NCBI RefSeq assembly: GCF_030209445.1 | Contig: NZ_JARVSD010000018.1 | Location: 1-64,000, forward strand | DNA length: 64,000 bases | From: Promicromonospora sp. MEB111 | Lineage (GTDB): Bacteria; Actinomycetota; Actinomycetes; Actinomycetales; Cellulomonadaceae | Reading direction: 5' to 3' | Part shown: in pieces, positions 40,165 to 48,005 of the stretch | Position numbering within the stretch: the stretch's first letter is position 1 | How the letters are laid out: each line of letters opens with the position of its first letter | The notes under the pieces: generated by a model | The model's database searches: none | The model's input: the letters and a program-made list of their open reading frames with translations, nothing else | What the model was told of the DNA's origin: nothing | Made by a program: the position numbers and the translations under genes

Positions 40165-41564
40165 GCCGCGTCCTCGAGCTGGACCAGGTCGCGCCCCTGG
40201 GTCTCGGGCGCGAGGCGCGCCGCGACCAGCGTGATGGTCGAGTAGACGATGAGCATCGCGGCGATGGGCCACCAGCTCCCGGTCGCCGCGGTCAGCGACG
40301 CCGCGATGACCGGCCCGATCGCGGTGGCGAGGATGCCGCCGATCTCCTTGGACAGGGCGAGCTGCGTGAACCGGGTGCGGGCGCCGAACAGCTCCGCCAT
40401 CGTCACGCTCTCCAGGGCGAACAGGCCCAGCACGCCGAGGTTCAGGCCGGCGATCATGCCGAACAGGAGCGCGGCGGTGCTGCCGCTCGTGATGAGCAGC
40501 ATCATCGGGAACGCGAACGCGATGGTCAGCAGGGAGAGCGCGGTGTAGATGGCGCGGCGGCCGAACCGGTCGCCGAGCATGCCGACCAGCGGCACGGTCG
40601 CGAAGCCCGCGATGGAGCCCCACATGATGGCCTCGGTGGGCAGCGCCCGGTCCGTGGCCAGGCTGGTGGCGATGTAGCCCACCAGGAAGGTCTGCACCAG
40701 GCCGGAGTTGCCGGCCTGGCCGAACCGCAGGGCCAGGGCCAGGAAGAATGCCTTGCCCTTGCGCTGCGCCAGGGCGGCCTCCAGCACGGGCGCGGTCTCG
40801 GTCTCCTTGACCTCGGCGCGGGTCAGGGCGACGCCGTCGACGACGTCGGGGCGGGCCTCGAAGACCGGGCTCTCCTTGACGTTCCTGCGGATCCAGACGG
40901 CGAAGATCATCAGCACGAAGCTGAGCAGGAACGGCAGGCGCCAGCCCCACGACAGGAGCTGTTCCTCGCTGAGCACGACCAGCAGCAGGGCCCAGAGGGC
41001 GGAGGCCGCCAGGGTGCCCGAATTGGTGCCGAGCGAGACCAGCGAGGCGACCAGGCCGCGCCGCTTGACCGGCGCGTACTCGGCGAGCATCACCGTGGCG
41101 CCTGCGATCTCCGCGCCGGCACCGAAGCCCTGGACGAGCCGCAGCGCGACCAGCAGGATCGGCGCGGCGATCCCGATCATCTGGTAGGTCGGCAGCACGC
41201 CGATCAGCGTGGTGGACACGCCCATGAGCGCGATGGTCAGGAACAGCACCTTGCGGCGTCCGATCCGGTCGCCCATGCGGCCGAAGTAGACGGCGCCCGC
41301 GAGCCGCGCGACGTACCCCACGCCGTAGGTGGCCATCGCGGCGATCAGCGCGATGGCGGGGCTGACCCCGGGGAAGAAGATCTGGTTGAAGACGATCGCG
41401 GCCGCCAGCGAGTAGAGCTGGAAGTCCATGAACTCCATGGCCGTGCCGAGCCAGCCGGACACGGCGGCCCGGGTCAGGTCCTTGGTCGACCGGGTCACTG
41501 CGTTGCCCGGCGAGGTGTTCCCCGGTGAGGTGTCGCCCGGTGAGGTCATAGCGGTGTCCGCCAT
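40161..41564 (-). CDS. MHS-family (metabolite:H+ symporter) MFS transporter
   Basis: A 467-aa, 12-helix carrier. MFS signatures: YFGRMGDRIGRRKVLFLT near residue 100, LRLVQGFGAGAEIAGATVML (exactly the MHS type) near 150, and GMLGDRFGRRAIY near 330. The MHS family imports carboxylates such as proline-betaine, citrate, ketoglutarate or shikimate. The N-terminal tail carries three SPGxT units encoded by 15-bp tandem repeats. The start at 41562-41564 follows AAGGAGCACCTCCC. It is the first gene of the leftward operon with the idonate-type dehydrogenase and diverges from a GntR regulator. Confidence 0.88.
   Translation of the reverse strand: MADTAMTSPGDTSPGNTSPGNAVTRSTKDLTRAAVSGWLGTAMEFMDFQLYSLAAAIVFNQIFFPGVSPAIALIAAMATYGVGYVARLAGAVYFGRMGDRIGRRKVLFLTIALMGVSTTLIGVLPTYQMIGIAAPILLVALRLVQGFGAGAEIAGATVMLAEYAPVKRRGLVASLVSLGTNSGTLAASALWALLLVVLSEEQLLSWGWRLPFLLSFVLMIFAVWIRRNVKESPVFEARPDVVDGVALTRAEVKETETAPVLEAALAQRKGKAFFLALALRFGQAGNSGLVQTFLVGYIATSLATDRALPTEAIMWGSIAGFATVPLVGMLGDRFGRRAIYTALSLLTIAFAFPMMLLITSGSTAALLFGMIAGLNLGVLGLFALESVTMAELFGARTRFTQLALSKEIGGILATAIGPVIAASLTAATGSWWPIAAMLIVYSTITLVAARLAPETQGRDLVQLEDAA
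41506..41550 (-). repeat. Three 15-bp tandem units in the MHS transporter gene
   Basis: Units start CCCGGCGAGGTG (41506), CCCGGTGAGGTG (41521) and CCCGGTGAGGTC (41536) on the plus strand. They encode SPGNA, SPGNT and SPGDT on the minus strand. Frame-preserving length means copy number could vary without breaking the protein. Confidence 0.8.
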
Positions 41565-41716
41565 GGGAGGTGCTCCTTGACTTCTTTGACTGACGTCATT
41601 GTCCGAACGGCCGCGTCGGCCGATGTGTGGCAGGCCTTGTATGTAAGCAGCGTCCACAAGCCTGTGTCAACCGTCGGTGGCGTGGAAGAGCGCGTCGTCT
41701 CGTCTAGACTCCGGGC

Positions 41717-42427
41717 ATGGGGCAAGCCTCGACCCGATCCAACCGGAGCGTCGTCTACGAGACGCTGCGGCGCAAGGTGCTCACGCTGGAGCTCGCTCCG
41801 GGTGCCTCCCTGTCGGAGAACGAGCTCGCCGCGTCGCTCGGCGTGAGCCGTACGCCGGTGCGGGAGAGCCTGATCCTGCTCGGTGAGGAGGGCTTGGTCC
41901 GGGTCTTCCCCAAGGTCGGGTCCTTCGTCTCCCGGGTCGACGCCGAGCGGGTCGCGGACGCGCAGTTCCTCCGCGAGGCGGTCGAGCTGGCGGCGTTCGA
42001 CGACATCCCCGAAACCCTCGACCCCGACCTGCTCGCGGAGCTCCGGGCCAACCTGGAGCAGCAGCGCGAGCCCGGGCTCGACATCGAGCGGTTCTTCGCG
42101 CTCGACGAGGCGTTCCACCACGGTCTGCTGCGGCTGAGCGGGCACGGCAGGGCCTGGTCGACGGTCGTGGCGGCCAAGGGGCACCTGGACCGCGCACGCC
42201 GCCTCGGCCTGCACGAGACCAACGGCGTCGGCCGGTTCGTGGACGAGCACCATGCCATCCTCGACGCCGTGGTCGCCGGTGACATCTCCAGCGCCCGCGC
42301 CAGCCTCCGGGCGCACCTGCGCGCCGTCTTCGACGACATCGAGAAGACCCGGCAGCGCTCGCCCGAGCTGTTCGCCGCGGACGACGGGACCGTGCCCGTG
42401 CGCCGCAGCATCGCGGTCTGGGAGTAG
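41717..42427 (+). CDS. GntR-family (FCD) regulator of the MHS/idonate-type operon
   Basis: A 236-aa regulator. The winged helix has ENELAASLGVSRTPVRESLI (about residues 35-54). The FCD domain has the metal-site pattern: Asp in LDEAFHHGLL near 130, and His residues in FHHG and DEHHAILDAV near 178. Such proteins sense sugar acids or other carboxylates. The ATG at 41717 is six bases from TAGACT (41705-41710), so the mRNA is probably leaderless. It diverges from the transporter-dehydrogenase operon over 152 bp. A degenerate inverted repeat, CAGGCCTTGT (41631-41640) and ACAAGCCTG (41656-41664), lies between and is a weak operator candidate. Confidence 0.88.
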   Translation: MGQASTRSNRSVVYETLRRKVLTLELAPGASLSENELAASLGVSRTPVRESLILLGEEGLVRVFPKVGSFVSRVDAERVADAQFLREAVELAAFDDIPETLDPDLLAELRANLEQQREPGLDIERFFALDEAFHHGLLRLSGHGRAWSTVVAAKGHLDRARRLGLHETNGVGRFVDEHHAILDAVVAGDISSARASLRAHLRAVFDDIEKTRQRSPELFAADDGTVPVRRSIAVWE

Positions 42428-42467
42428 CCCCTCCCTGCCGCCCGGGCGGGCGGTCCGGCGACCCCGT

Positions 42468-42490
42468 GTACTACCAGGGGGGTACACAGG
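42468..42490 (+). promoter_or_regulatory. Element upstream of MacB-type ABC operon, shared with 173-195
   Basis: GTGTAC (42466-42471) and GTACAC (42482-42487) form an inverted repeat. Bases 42468-42490 agree at 17 of 23 positions with the minus-strand element 195 to 173 before the other ABC ATPase gene; both have GTAC, ACC, GGG and CAGG in register. It lies 89 bp before the ATPase start. Confidence 0.5.
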
Positions 42491-42578
42491 AGTCATCGCT
42501 GGGACGATTCGCGCGCGCCCGTGGTGGACCAGAGTCGGTCACGTCAACATCTCCGGCACCACGAGAGAGGCGGCCGAC

Positions 42579-43274
42579 GTGGCCTCCCCATTGATCACCG
42601 TCAGCAACCTGCGCAAGACCTACGGGTCCGGCCCCAGCGCCTTCGAGGCGCTCAAGGGCCTCGACCTGGACATCGCCGAGGGCGAGTCCCTGGCGATCGT
42701 CGGCAAGAGCGGCTCGGGCAAGTCGACCCTGATGCACCTGCTCGCCCTGCTCGACCGGCCCACCGCGGGCACCATCACCCTGGACGGCACCGACACCTCG
42801 CGGCTGTCCGCGCGGCAGCTCAACCACACCCGCAACAGCGCCTTCGGGTTCGTCTTCCAGCAGTTCTTTCTCAACGCCCAGGCCAGCGTGCTGGACAACG
42901 TGACGCTCCCGCTCAAGATCGCCGGCGTGCCGCGCCGCGAGCGCACCGCCCGCGGGATGGCGGCGCTGGCCCAGCTCGAGCTCGACGACAAGGCGGGCAA
43001 CCGGGCCAACGACCTGTCCGGCGGGCAGAAGCAGCGCGTGGTCATCGCCCGGGCGCTGATCAACACGCCGCGCGTGATCTTCGCCGACGAGCCCACCGGC
43101 AACCTCGACACCGCCACGGGGACGGTCGTGGAGGACATCCTCTTCGACCTGAACCGGCGCCAGGGAATCAACCTGGTGGTCGTCACGCACGACGAGGAGC
43201 TCGCCTCCCGCTGCGACCGCAGCGTCTACATCCGCGACGGCCGCGTGGCCGCGCACGCGGAGGTGGCGGCATGA
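42579..43274 (+). CDS. ABC exporter ATP-binding protein, MacB/LolD type
   Basis: A 231-aa nucleotide-binding subunit. The A-loop Tyr is in LRKTYGSGPSAFEAL, Walker A is GKSGSGKST (about residues 42-50), and the Q-loop is FGFVFQQFF. The signature LSGGQKQR is near 147, Walker B VIFADEPTGNLD near 168, and the H-loop VVVTHD near 200. LLDRPTAG and the T-G-N-L-D block place it in the MacB/LolD/FtsE group, which powers lipoprotein, peptide or drug export rather than import. GTG 42579 is chosen because AGAGAGG stands eight bases before it. It overlaps the permease gene (ATGA at 43271). Confidence 0.92.
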   Translation: MASPLITVSNLRKTYGSGPSAFEALKGLDLDIAEGESLAIVGKSGSGKSTLMHLLALLDRPTAGTITLDGTDTSRLSARQLNHTRNSAFGFVFQQFFLNAQASVLDNVTLPLKIAGVPRRERTARGMAALAQLELDDKAGNRANDLSGGQKQRVVIARALINTPRVIFADEPTGNLDTATGTVVEDILFDLNRRQGINLVVVTHDEELASRCDRSVYIRDGRVAAHAEVAA

Positions 43275-44554
43275 GGGCGCTCGACGTCGTCACCACGGCG
43301 TTCCGCAACGCGTTCCGGTCCCGGCTGCGGACCAGTCTGACCGTCCTGGCCATCTTCATCGGCGCGTTCACGCTGTCGGTGACCAACGGCCTGGGTACCG
43401 GCATCAACCGGTACATCGACGACACGGTGGCCTCGGTGGGCGTCGACGACGTCATGACCGTCACCGCGACGAACGAGGACGCCCCGGCCGACGGCGGTCC
43501 CGCCGAGTACGACCCCGACCAGATCGCGGTCGAGGGGCCGCCGGGGGCCACGACGACCGCCCTGACCGACGACGACATCGACACGATCGCCGGCATCGAC
43601 GGCGTGCTGTCCGTGGAGCCGGTCAAGAACGTCACCACCGACTACGTGCAGCACGACGGCGGCGACAAGCTCCAGCTCTCGATCTCCCAGTTCGTGCCGG
43701 GGATGAAGGTCGAGCTCGCGTCCGGCACCCAGGTCGACCTCGACGCCGCCGACCCGCAGGTCGTGCTGCCCGAGAGCTACCTGGAGCCGCTGGGCCTGGG
43801 CACCGCGGCCGACGCCGTCGGGCAGACCGTCGTGCTGGCCGTCACCGACGGCACCGGCACGCAGGTGACCACCGAGGCGGACGTCGTGGGCATCGCCGAG
43901 CCCGGCGTCATCAGCATGGCCGGGGCGATCCCCAACGACACGCTCGCCGAGACGCTCTACGACCTGCAGACCACGGGGGCGCCGGAGGCGGAGACCGCGC
44001 GGTACGCCCAGGCGTCCGTCTCGTTCGACGCCGCGGCGGGCGACGAGGCGACGCAGGCCCTCAAGGACCGGCTGGACGACGCCGGCTACACCGCCAGCAC
44101 CCTGGAGGACCAGCTCGGCACGATCACCTCCGTGATCGACGCCATCGTGCTCGTGCTCAACGGGTTCGCGGTGATCGCGCTGGTCGCGGCCGCCATCGGC
44201 ATCGTCAACACGCTCTTCATGGCGGTCCAGGAGCGCACCCGCGAGGTGGGGCTCATGAAGGCGATGGGGCTGTCCAGCCCGCGCGTCTTCGCACTGTTCA
44301 GCATCGAGGCGGTGGTCATCGGCCTGGTCGGCAGCGCCCTGGGCGTGCTCGCCGCGATCGGCGTCGGGCAGCTCGTGGGCGGCGTGTCCGGGGACCTCCT
44401 GGCGAACCTCCCGGGGCTCACCCTCATCGCGTTCGACCCGGTGACGGTCGCCGCCGTGGTGCTGGGCGTCATGGCCATCGCGTTCGTCGCCGGCACGCTG
44501 CCTGCCCTGCGGGCCGCCCGGCAGGACCCGATCTCCTCGCTGCGCTACGAGTGA
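43271..44554 (+). CDS. ABC exporter permease, MacB/FtsX type
   Basis: A 427-aa four-span permease. Span 1 is near residues 18-38 (SLTVLAIFIGAFTLSVTNG). An extracytoplasmic MacB-PCD domain of about 240 residues follows. Then come the FtsX core spans near 290-310 (VLVLNGFAVIALVAAAIGIV, then NTLFMAVQERTREVGLMKAMG), 340 and 395. The E-R-T-R-E-V-G-L-M-K-A-M-G block couples the permease to the ATPase. The C-terminal LRAARQDPISSLRYE is typical. The ATG overlaps the ATPase stop. The cargo is unknown; actinobacterial pairs of this kind often meet antimicrobial peptides or export lipoproteins. Confidence 0.91.
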   Translation: MRALDVVTTAFRNAFRSRLRTSLTVLAIFIGAFTLSVTNGLGTGINRYIDDTVASVGVDDVMTVTATNEDAPADGGPAEYDPDQIAVEGPPGATTTALTDDDIDTIAGIDGVLSVEPVKNVTTDYVQHDGGDKLQLSISQFVPGMKVELASGTQVDLDAADPQVVLPESYLEPLGLGTAADAVGQTVVLAVTDGTGTQVTTEADVVGIAEPGVISMAGAIPNDTLAETLYDLQTTGAPEAETARYAQASVSFDAAAGDEATQALKDRLDDAGYTASTLEDQLGTITSVIDAIVLVLNGFAVIALVAAAIGIVNTLFMAVQERTREVGLMKAMGLSSPRVFALFSIEAVVIGLVGSALGVLAAIGVGQLVGGVSGDLLANLPGLTLIAFDPVTVAAVVLGVMAIAFVAGTLPALRAARQDPISSLRYE

Positions 44555-44615
44555 CCGGACGGCGGGCGGCGCCTTCGCCGGGCGGCGGAGCAGACGTGCG
44601 GCTACTTTTCAGGTC

Positions 44616-44669
44616 ATGGACTTCTGGGACGACGGCGGCGTCCTGACCGGCCCGGCCCGATGCTCGTAG
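44616..44669 (+). CDS. Possible leaderless 17-residue upstream ORF
   Basis: ATG 44616 lies seven bases after TACTTT (44603-44608). The frame reads MDFWDDGGVLTGPARCS and stops at TAG 44667-44669, overlapping the start of the ZIP-like gene at 44660. It could be a translated leader that controls the next gene. It could also be the true N-terminus of that gene separated by one frame shift (a +1/-1 slip near 44657). Confidence 0.45.
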   Translation: MDFWDDGGVLTGPARCS

Positions 44670-45382
44670 CCGCGCTGTGGGGTGCGGTCGGTGCGGCGGC
44701 GCTGCTCGTCGGCGCCCTCGTCGCCTACGCCGGGGCGCCGAGCCGCCGGTTCATCGCCGTCGTCATGGCGCTCGGCGCCGGCCTGCTCATCGGGTCGGTC
44801 GCCTTCGAGCTGGTCGACGAGGCGGTCGAGACCGCGTCCGTCGCCCTGGTGGGGCTCTGCACGCTGGTGGGCGCCGCCACCTTCACCGTGGGGGACTGGT
44901 GGCTGGGGCGCAAGGGCGGCGGCGGACGCAAGGACGCGGGCGGGGCCCAGGCCGACGGCGCCCCGCTCGCGATCGTCTTCGGCTCGGTGCTCGACGGCGT
45001 CCCGGAGTCGTTCGTGCTGGGCCTGACGGTCCTGGAGGGCAACGTGAGCGTCGCCCTCCTGGCGGGCATCGTGCTGAGCAACTTCCCCGAGGGCCTGTCG
45101 TCGTCCAGCGGGCTGCGCGCCACGGGCTGGGCGCGGTCAAGGGTGCTGTGGATGTGGTCCGTCGTCGTGCTGGTCTCGGCGGTGAGCGCCGCGCTCGGCT
45201 ATCTGCTGCTCGACCCGGCCAGCGGGCGCACCGGGGCGGCCGCCCAGGGCTTCGCGGCCGGCGCGCTCCTCGCGATGGTCTCGAACACCCTCCTGCCCGA
45301 GTCGTACAAGGTGGAGGGCGTGGCGACCGGTTCCCTGGTGGCGATCGGTTTCGCTGTCTCCCTGATGCTGTCCGCACTCTGA
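44660..45382 (+). CDS. ZIP-family-like membrane protein with altered metal residues
   Basis: A 240-aa protein with about seven spans and the ZIP layout: a cytoplasmic loop rich in Gly/Lys between spans 3 and 4, then two signature helices. In true ZIP transporters helix 4 has H-N-x-P-E-G and helix 5 H-x-x-x-E. Here they read LDGVPESFVLG (near residues 115-125) and LSNFPEGLSSSSGL (near 147-160): the Asp/Glu and Pro-Glu are kept but the His ligands are absent. Metal transport is therefore doubtful. ATG 44660 has no ribosome site and overlaps a possible leaderless ORF. It lies before the sulfatase locus but has no palindrome of that locus. Confidence 0.75.
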   Translation: MLVAALWGAVGAAALLVGALVAYAGAPSRRFIAVVMALGAGLLIGSVAFELVDEAVETASVALVGLCTLVGAATFTVGDWWLGRKGGGGRKDAGGAQADGAPLAIVFGSVLDGVPESFVLGLTVLEGNVSVALLAGIVLSNFPEGLSSSSGLRATGWARSRVLWMWSVVVLVSAVSAALGYLLLDPASGRTGAAAQGFAAGALLAMVSNTLLPESYKVEGVATGSLVAIGFAVSLMLSAL

Positions 45383-45413
45383 CGGCGCGGCAGGGCGCCC
45401 CGCCGTCACGCAG

Positions 45414-45432
45414 CTCACCCGTTCTGGGGGAG
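45414..45432 (+). promoter_or_regulatory. LAL-regulon palindrome, copy A (sulfatase 1 operon)
   Basis: CTCACCC GTTCT GGGGGAG: one base of the right arm departs from GGGTGAG. It ends 78 bp before the sulfatase start, with hexamer GAGCAT (45454-45459) 21 bases downstream as possible -10. Confidence 0.68.
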
Positions 45433-45510
45433 TCCGGCCGGCGACGCCGCGGCGAGCATGGGGTCACCCGAGCAGACCGCGGCCCGTGCCGCCGACCCGA
45501 AGGAGGCAGC

Positions 45511-47010
45511 GTGGCTGACGCACCGAACATCCTCGTGATCTGGGGCGACGACATCGGGATCACCAACATCAGCGCCTACTCCGACGGCGTGATGGGGTAC
45601 CGCACGGAGAACATCGACCGGATCGCCGCCGAGGGCGCGCGGTTCACCGACTACTACGGGGAGCAGAGCTGCACCGCGGGCCGGGCGGCGTTCATCACCG
45701 GGCAGAACCCGTACCGGACGGGGCTGACGAAGGTCGGCATGCCGGGCGCGAAGGTCGGTCTGCAGCCCGAGGACCCGACGATCGCCACGGCGCTCAAGGA
45801 GCAGGGCTACGTGACCGCCCAGTTCGGCAAGAACCATCTCGGCGACCGGGACGAGCACCTGCCGACCATGCACGGGTTCGACGAGTTCTTCGGCAACCTC
45901 TACCACCTGAACGCGGAGGAGGAGCCGGAGCTGGACGACTACCCGAGGCCCGAGGAGTTTCCCGACTTCCGCAAGAACTTCGGTCCGCGCGGGGTCCTCC
46001 ACTCGTGGGCGAACGGCGACGGTACGCAGCGCATCGAGGACACCGGGCCGCTGACCCGCGAGCGCATGCGGACGGTCGACGAGGAGTTCCGTGACGCGGC
46101 GCTCGGCTTCATCCGGGACAAGGCCGGCGGCGACCGGCCGTTCTTCGTGTGGTTCAACTCCACCCACATGCACTTCCGCACCCACGGCAAGCCCGAGAGC
46201 AAGGGCCGGGCCGGCCGGTGGCAGTCGGAGTACCACGACACGATGCTCGACCACGACGACGTCGTCGGCAGCCTGCTGGACGAGCTGGACCAGCTCGGCA
46301 TCGCCGAGGACACGATAGTCATCTACGCCACGGACAACGGCCCGCACATGAACAGCTGGCCCGACGCCGGGATGACGCCGTTCCGCAACGAGAAGAACTC
46401 CAACTGGGAGGGTGCCTACCGCGTGCCGGCGATGGTGCGCTGGCCCGGCAGGATCGAACCCGGCACCGTGCTGAACGGGCTCTTCAGCCACAACGACTGG
46501 TTCGTGACCCTGCTCGCCGCGGCCGGGGAGCCGACGATCGCCGACAAGCTGCGGGAGGGGACCGAGCTCGCCGGCACCCGGTACAAGGTGCACCTCGACG
46601 GCCACGACCAGCTCCCCTACCTGACCGGCGCCGCCGAGGAGTCGCCGCGCCGGCACTTCTTCTACGTGTCCGACGACGGCGACCTGACCGGGCTGCGCTT
46701 CGACAACTGGAAGATCGTGTTCCTGGAGCAGCGCGCGGCCGGGACGCTCGACATCTGGCTCGAGCCGTACGTCGAGCTGCGTGCGCCGAAGATCTTCAAC
46801 CTGCGCACCGACCCGTTCGAGCGCGCCGACATCACGTCGAACTCCTACTTCGACTGGATGCTCGACCATGCGTGGCTGCTCGTACCCGCCCAGGCGTACG
46901 TGGCCAGGATGCTGACCACGCTGGCCGAGTTCCCTGCCCGTCAGGAGCCCGCGAGCTTCAACATCGACCAGGTGCTGGCCAAGCTCCAGGCCGGTCTGCC
47001 GAACACGTGA
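45511..47010 (+). CDS. Type I sulfatase (arylsulfatase family)
   Basis: A 499-aa alkaline-phosphatase-fold sulfatase. The metal-binding start is NILVIWGDDIG (Asp pair near residues 12-13). The formylglycine motif is C-T-A-G-R in SCTAGRAAFITGQ (Cys about 54), and GKNHLGDRDEHLPTMHGFD near 112 holds the next Lys/His. The end of the core is ATDNGPHMNSW with metal Asp-Asn near 276. There is no signal peptide, so it is cytoplasmic. The GTG at 45511 follows AAGGAGGCAGC. It overlaps the FGE gene by 4 bp, which would modify the Cys. Substrate unknown. Confidence 0.92.
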   Translation: MADAPNILVIWGDDIGITNISAYSDGVMGYRTENIDRIAAEGARFTDYYGEQSCTAGRAAFITGQNPYRTGLTKVGMPGAKVGLQPEDPTIATALKEQGYVTAQFGKNHLGDRDEHLPTMHGFDEFFGNLYHLNAEEEPELDDYPRPEEFPDFRKNFGPRGVLHSWANGDGTQRIEDTGPLTRERMRTVDEEFRDAALGFIRDKAGGDRPFFVWFNSTHMHFRTHGKPESKGRAGRWQSEYHDTMLDHDDVVGSLLDELDQLGIAEDTIVIYATDNGPHMNSWPDAGMTPFRNEKNSNWEGAYRVPAMVRWPGRIEPGTVLNGLFSHNDWFVTLLAAAGEPTIADKLREGTELAGTRYKVHLDGHDQLPYLTGAAEESPRRHFFYVSDDGDLTGLRFDNWKIVFLEQRAAGTLDIWLEPYVELRAPKIFNLRTDPFERADITSNSYFDWMLDHAWLLVPAQAYVARMLTTLAEFPARQEPASFNIDQVLAKLQAGLPNT

Positions 47011-48005
47011 CGGCCCCGGTGGACGGCGCCCGGACCGCCGAGGACGTGCGGCTCGGCGGCGGGCTGTTCCGGATGGGCTCCGACGACCACTACCCGGAGG
47101 AGGCGCCTGCGCACCCCGTGCGCGTCGACGGGTTCCGGATCGACCGGTTCGCCGTCACGAACGCCCGGTTCGACGCGTTCGTCGCGGCCACGGGGTACGT
47201 GACGGTGGCCGAGCGGCCGCTGGACCCGGCGCTCTACCCGGGCGCGCCGCCCGAGAACCTCGCGCCCGGGTCCATGGTGTTCACCCCGACCCCCGGACCG
47301 GTGGACCTGCGCCACCTCAGCCAGTGGTGGGCCTGGGTACCCGGGGCGTCGTGGCGCCGGCCGGAGGGGCCCGGCTCCGGGATCGACGAGCGTGGCGACC
47401 ACCCCGTGGTCCAGGTCGCCCACGAGGACGCCGCCGCGTACGCCGCGTGGGCCGGGGCGGGCCTGCCGACGGAGGCCCAGTGGGAGTACGCCGCCCGGGG
47501 CGGCCTGGACGGCGCCGGCTTCACCTGGGGTGACGAGGCCCGGCCCGGCGGACGCGTCCTGGCGAACACCTGGGACGGGCCGGACTTCCCGTGGCGGTCG
47601 ACCGGAGGGTCCGGCTTCACGCGGACGGCCCCGGTGGGGTCGTTCCCGCCGAACGGGTACGGCCTGTTCGACATGGCGGGGAACGTCTGGGAGTGGACGG
47701 CGGACTGGTGGACCGGCCGCCACCCCGCGGCGGCACCCGACGCGTGCTGCGCGCCCGTGAACCCGCGCGGCGGGGACGCCGACGCCAGCCGGGACCCGCG
47801 TCAGCCGCAGTTCGCCGTGCCCCGCAAGGTCATCAAGGGCGGGTCCTTTCTCTGCGCCGACACCTACTGCCGCCGCTACCGGCCCGCCGCGCGCCGGCCG
47901 CAGGCCGTCGACACCGGGATGAGCCACATCGGCTTCCGCTGCGTCCGTGACGACGCGGCCCCCGCTGTTCCGCCAGGCACCACTCTCCTTGGAGTCGCAC
48001 CATGA
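47007..48005 (+). CDS. Formylglycine-generating enzyme (SUMF1/FGE family)
   Basis: A 332-aa aerobic FGE that oxidises the sulfatase Cys to formylglycine. It starts with GGGLFRMGSDDHYPEEAPAHPV and has LPTEAQWEYAARGG near 165. The MAGNVWEWTADWW block follows near 225. The active-site Cys pair is in GGSFLCADTYCRRYRP (about 283 and 288), which binds copper in known FGEs, and SHIGFRC closes it. Both cysteines are present, so it should be active rather than an FGE-like binder. GTG at 47007 overlaps the sulfatase stop and its TGA overlaps the HAD gene, forming a coupled three-gene operon under palindrome A. Confidence 0.93.
   Translation: MTAPVDGARTAEDVRLGGGLFRMGSDDHYPEEAPAHPVRVDGFRIDRFAVTNARFDAFVAATGYVTVAERPLDPALYPGAPPENLAPGSMVFTPTPGPVDLRHLSQWWAWVPGASWRRPEGPGSGIDERGDHPVVQVAHEDAAAYAAWAGAGLPTEAQWEYAARGGLDGAGFTWGDEARPGGRVLANTWDGPDFPWRSTGGSGFTRTAPVGSFPPNGYGLFDMAGNVWEWTADWWTGRHPAAAPDACCAPVNPRGGDADASRDPRQPQFAVPRKVIKGGSFLCADTYCRRYRPAARRPQAVDTGMSHIGFRCVRDDAAPAVPPGTTLLGVAP

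Noticed and set aside
41591-41598. TGACGTCA palindrome before the MHS transporter as GntR operator
   Set aside because: Eight bases is too short to stand out in GC-rich DNA and it sits beside the ribosome site of the transporter rather than in a promoter position.
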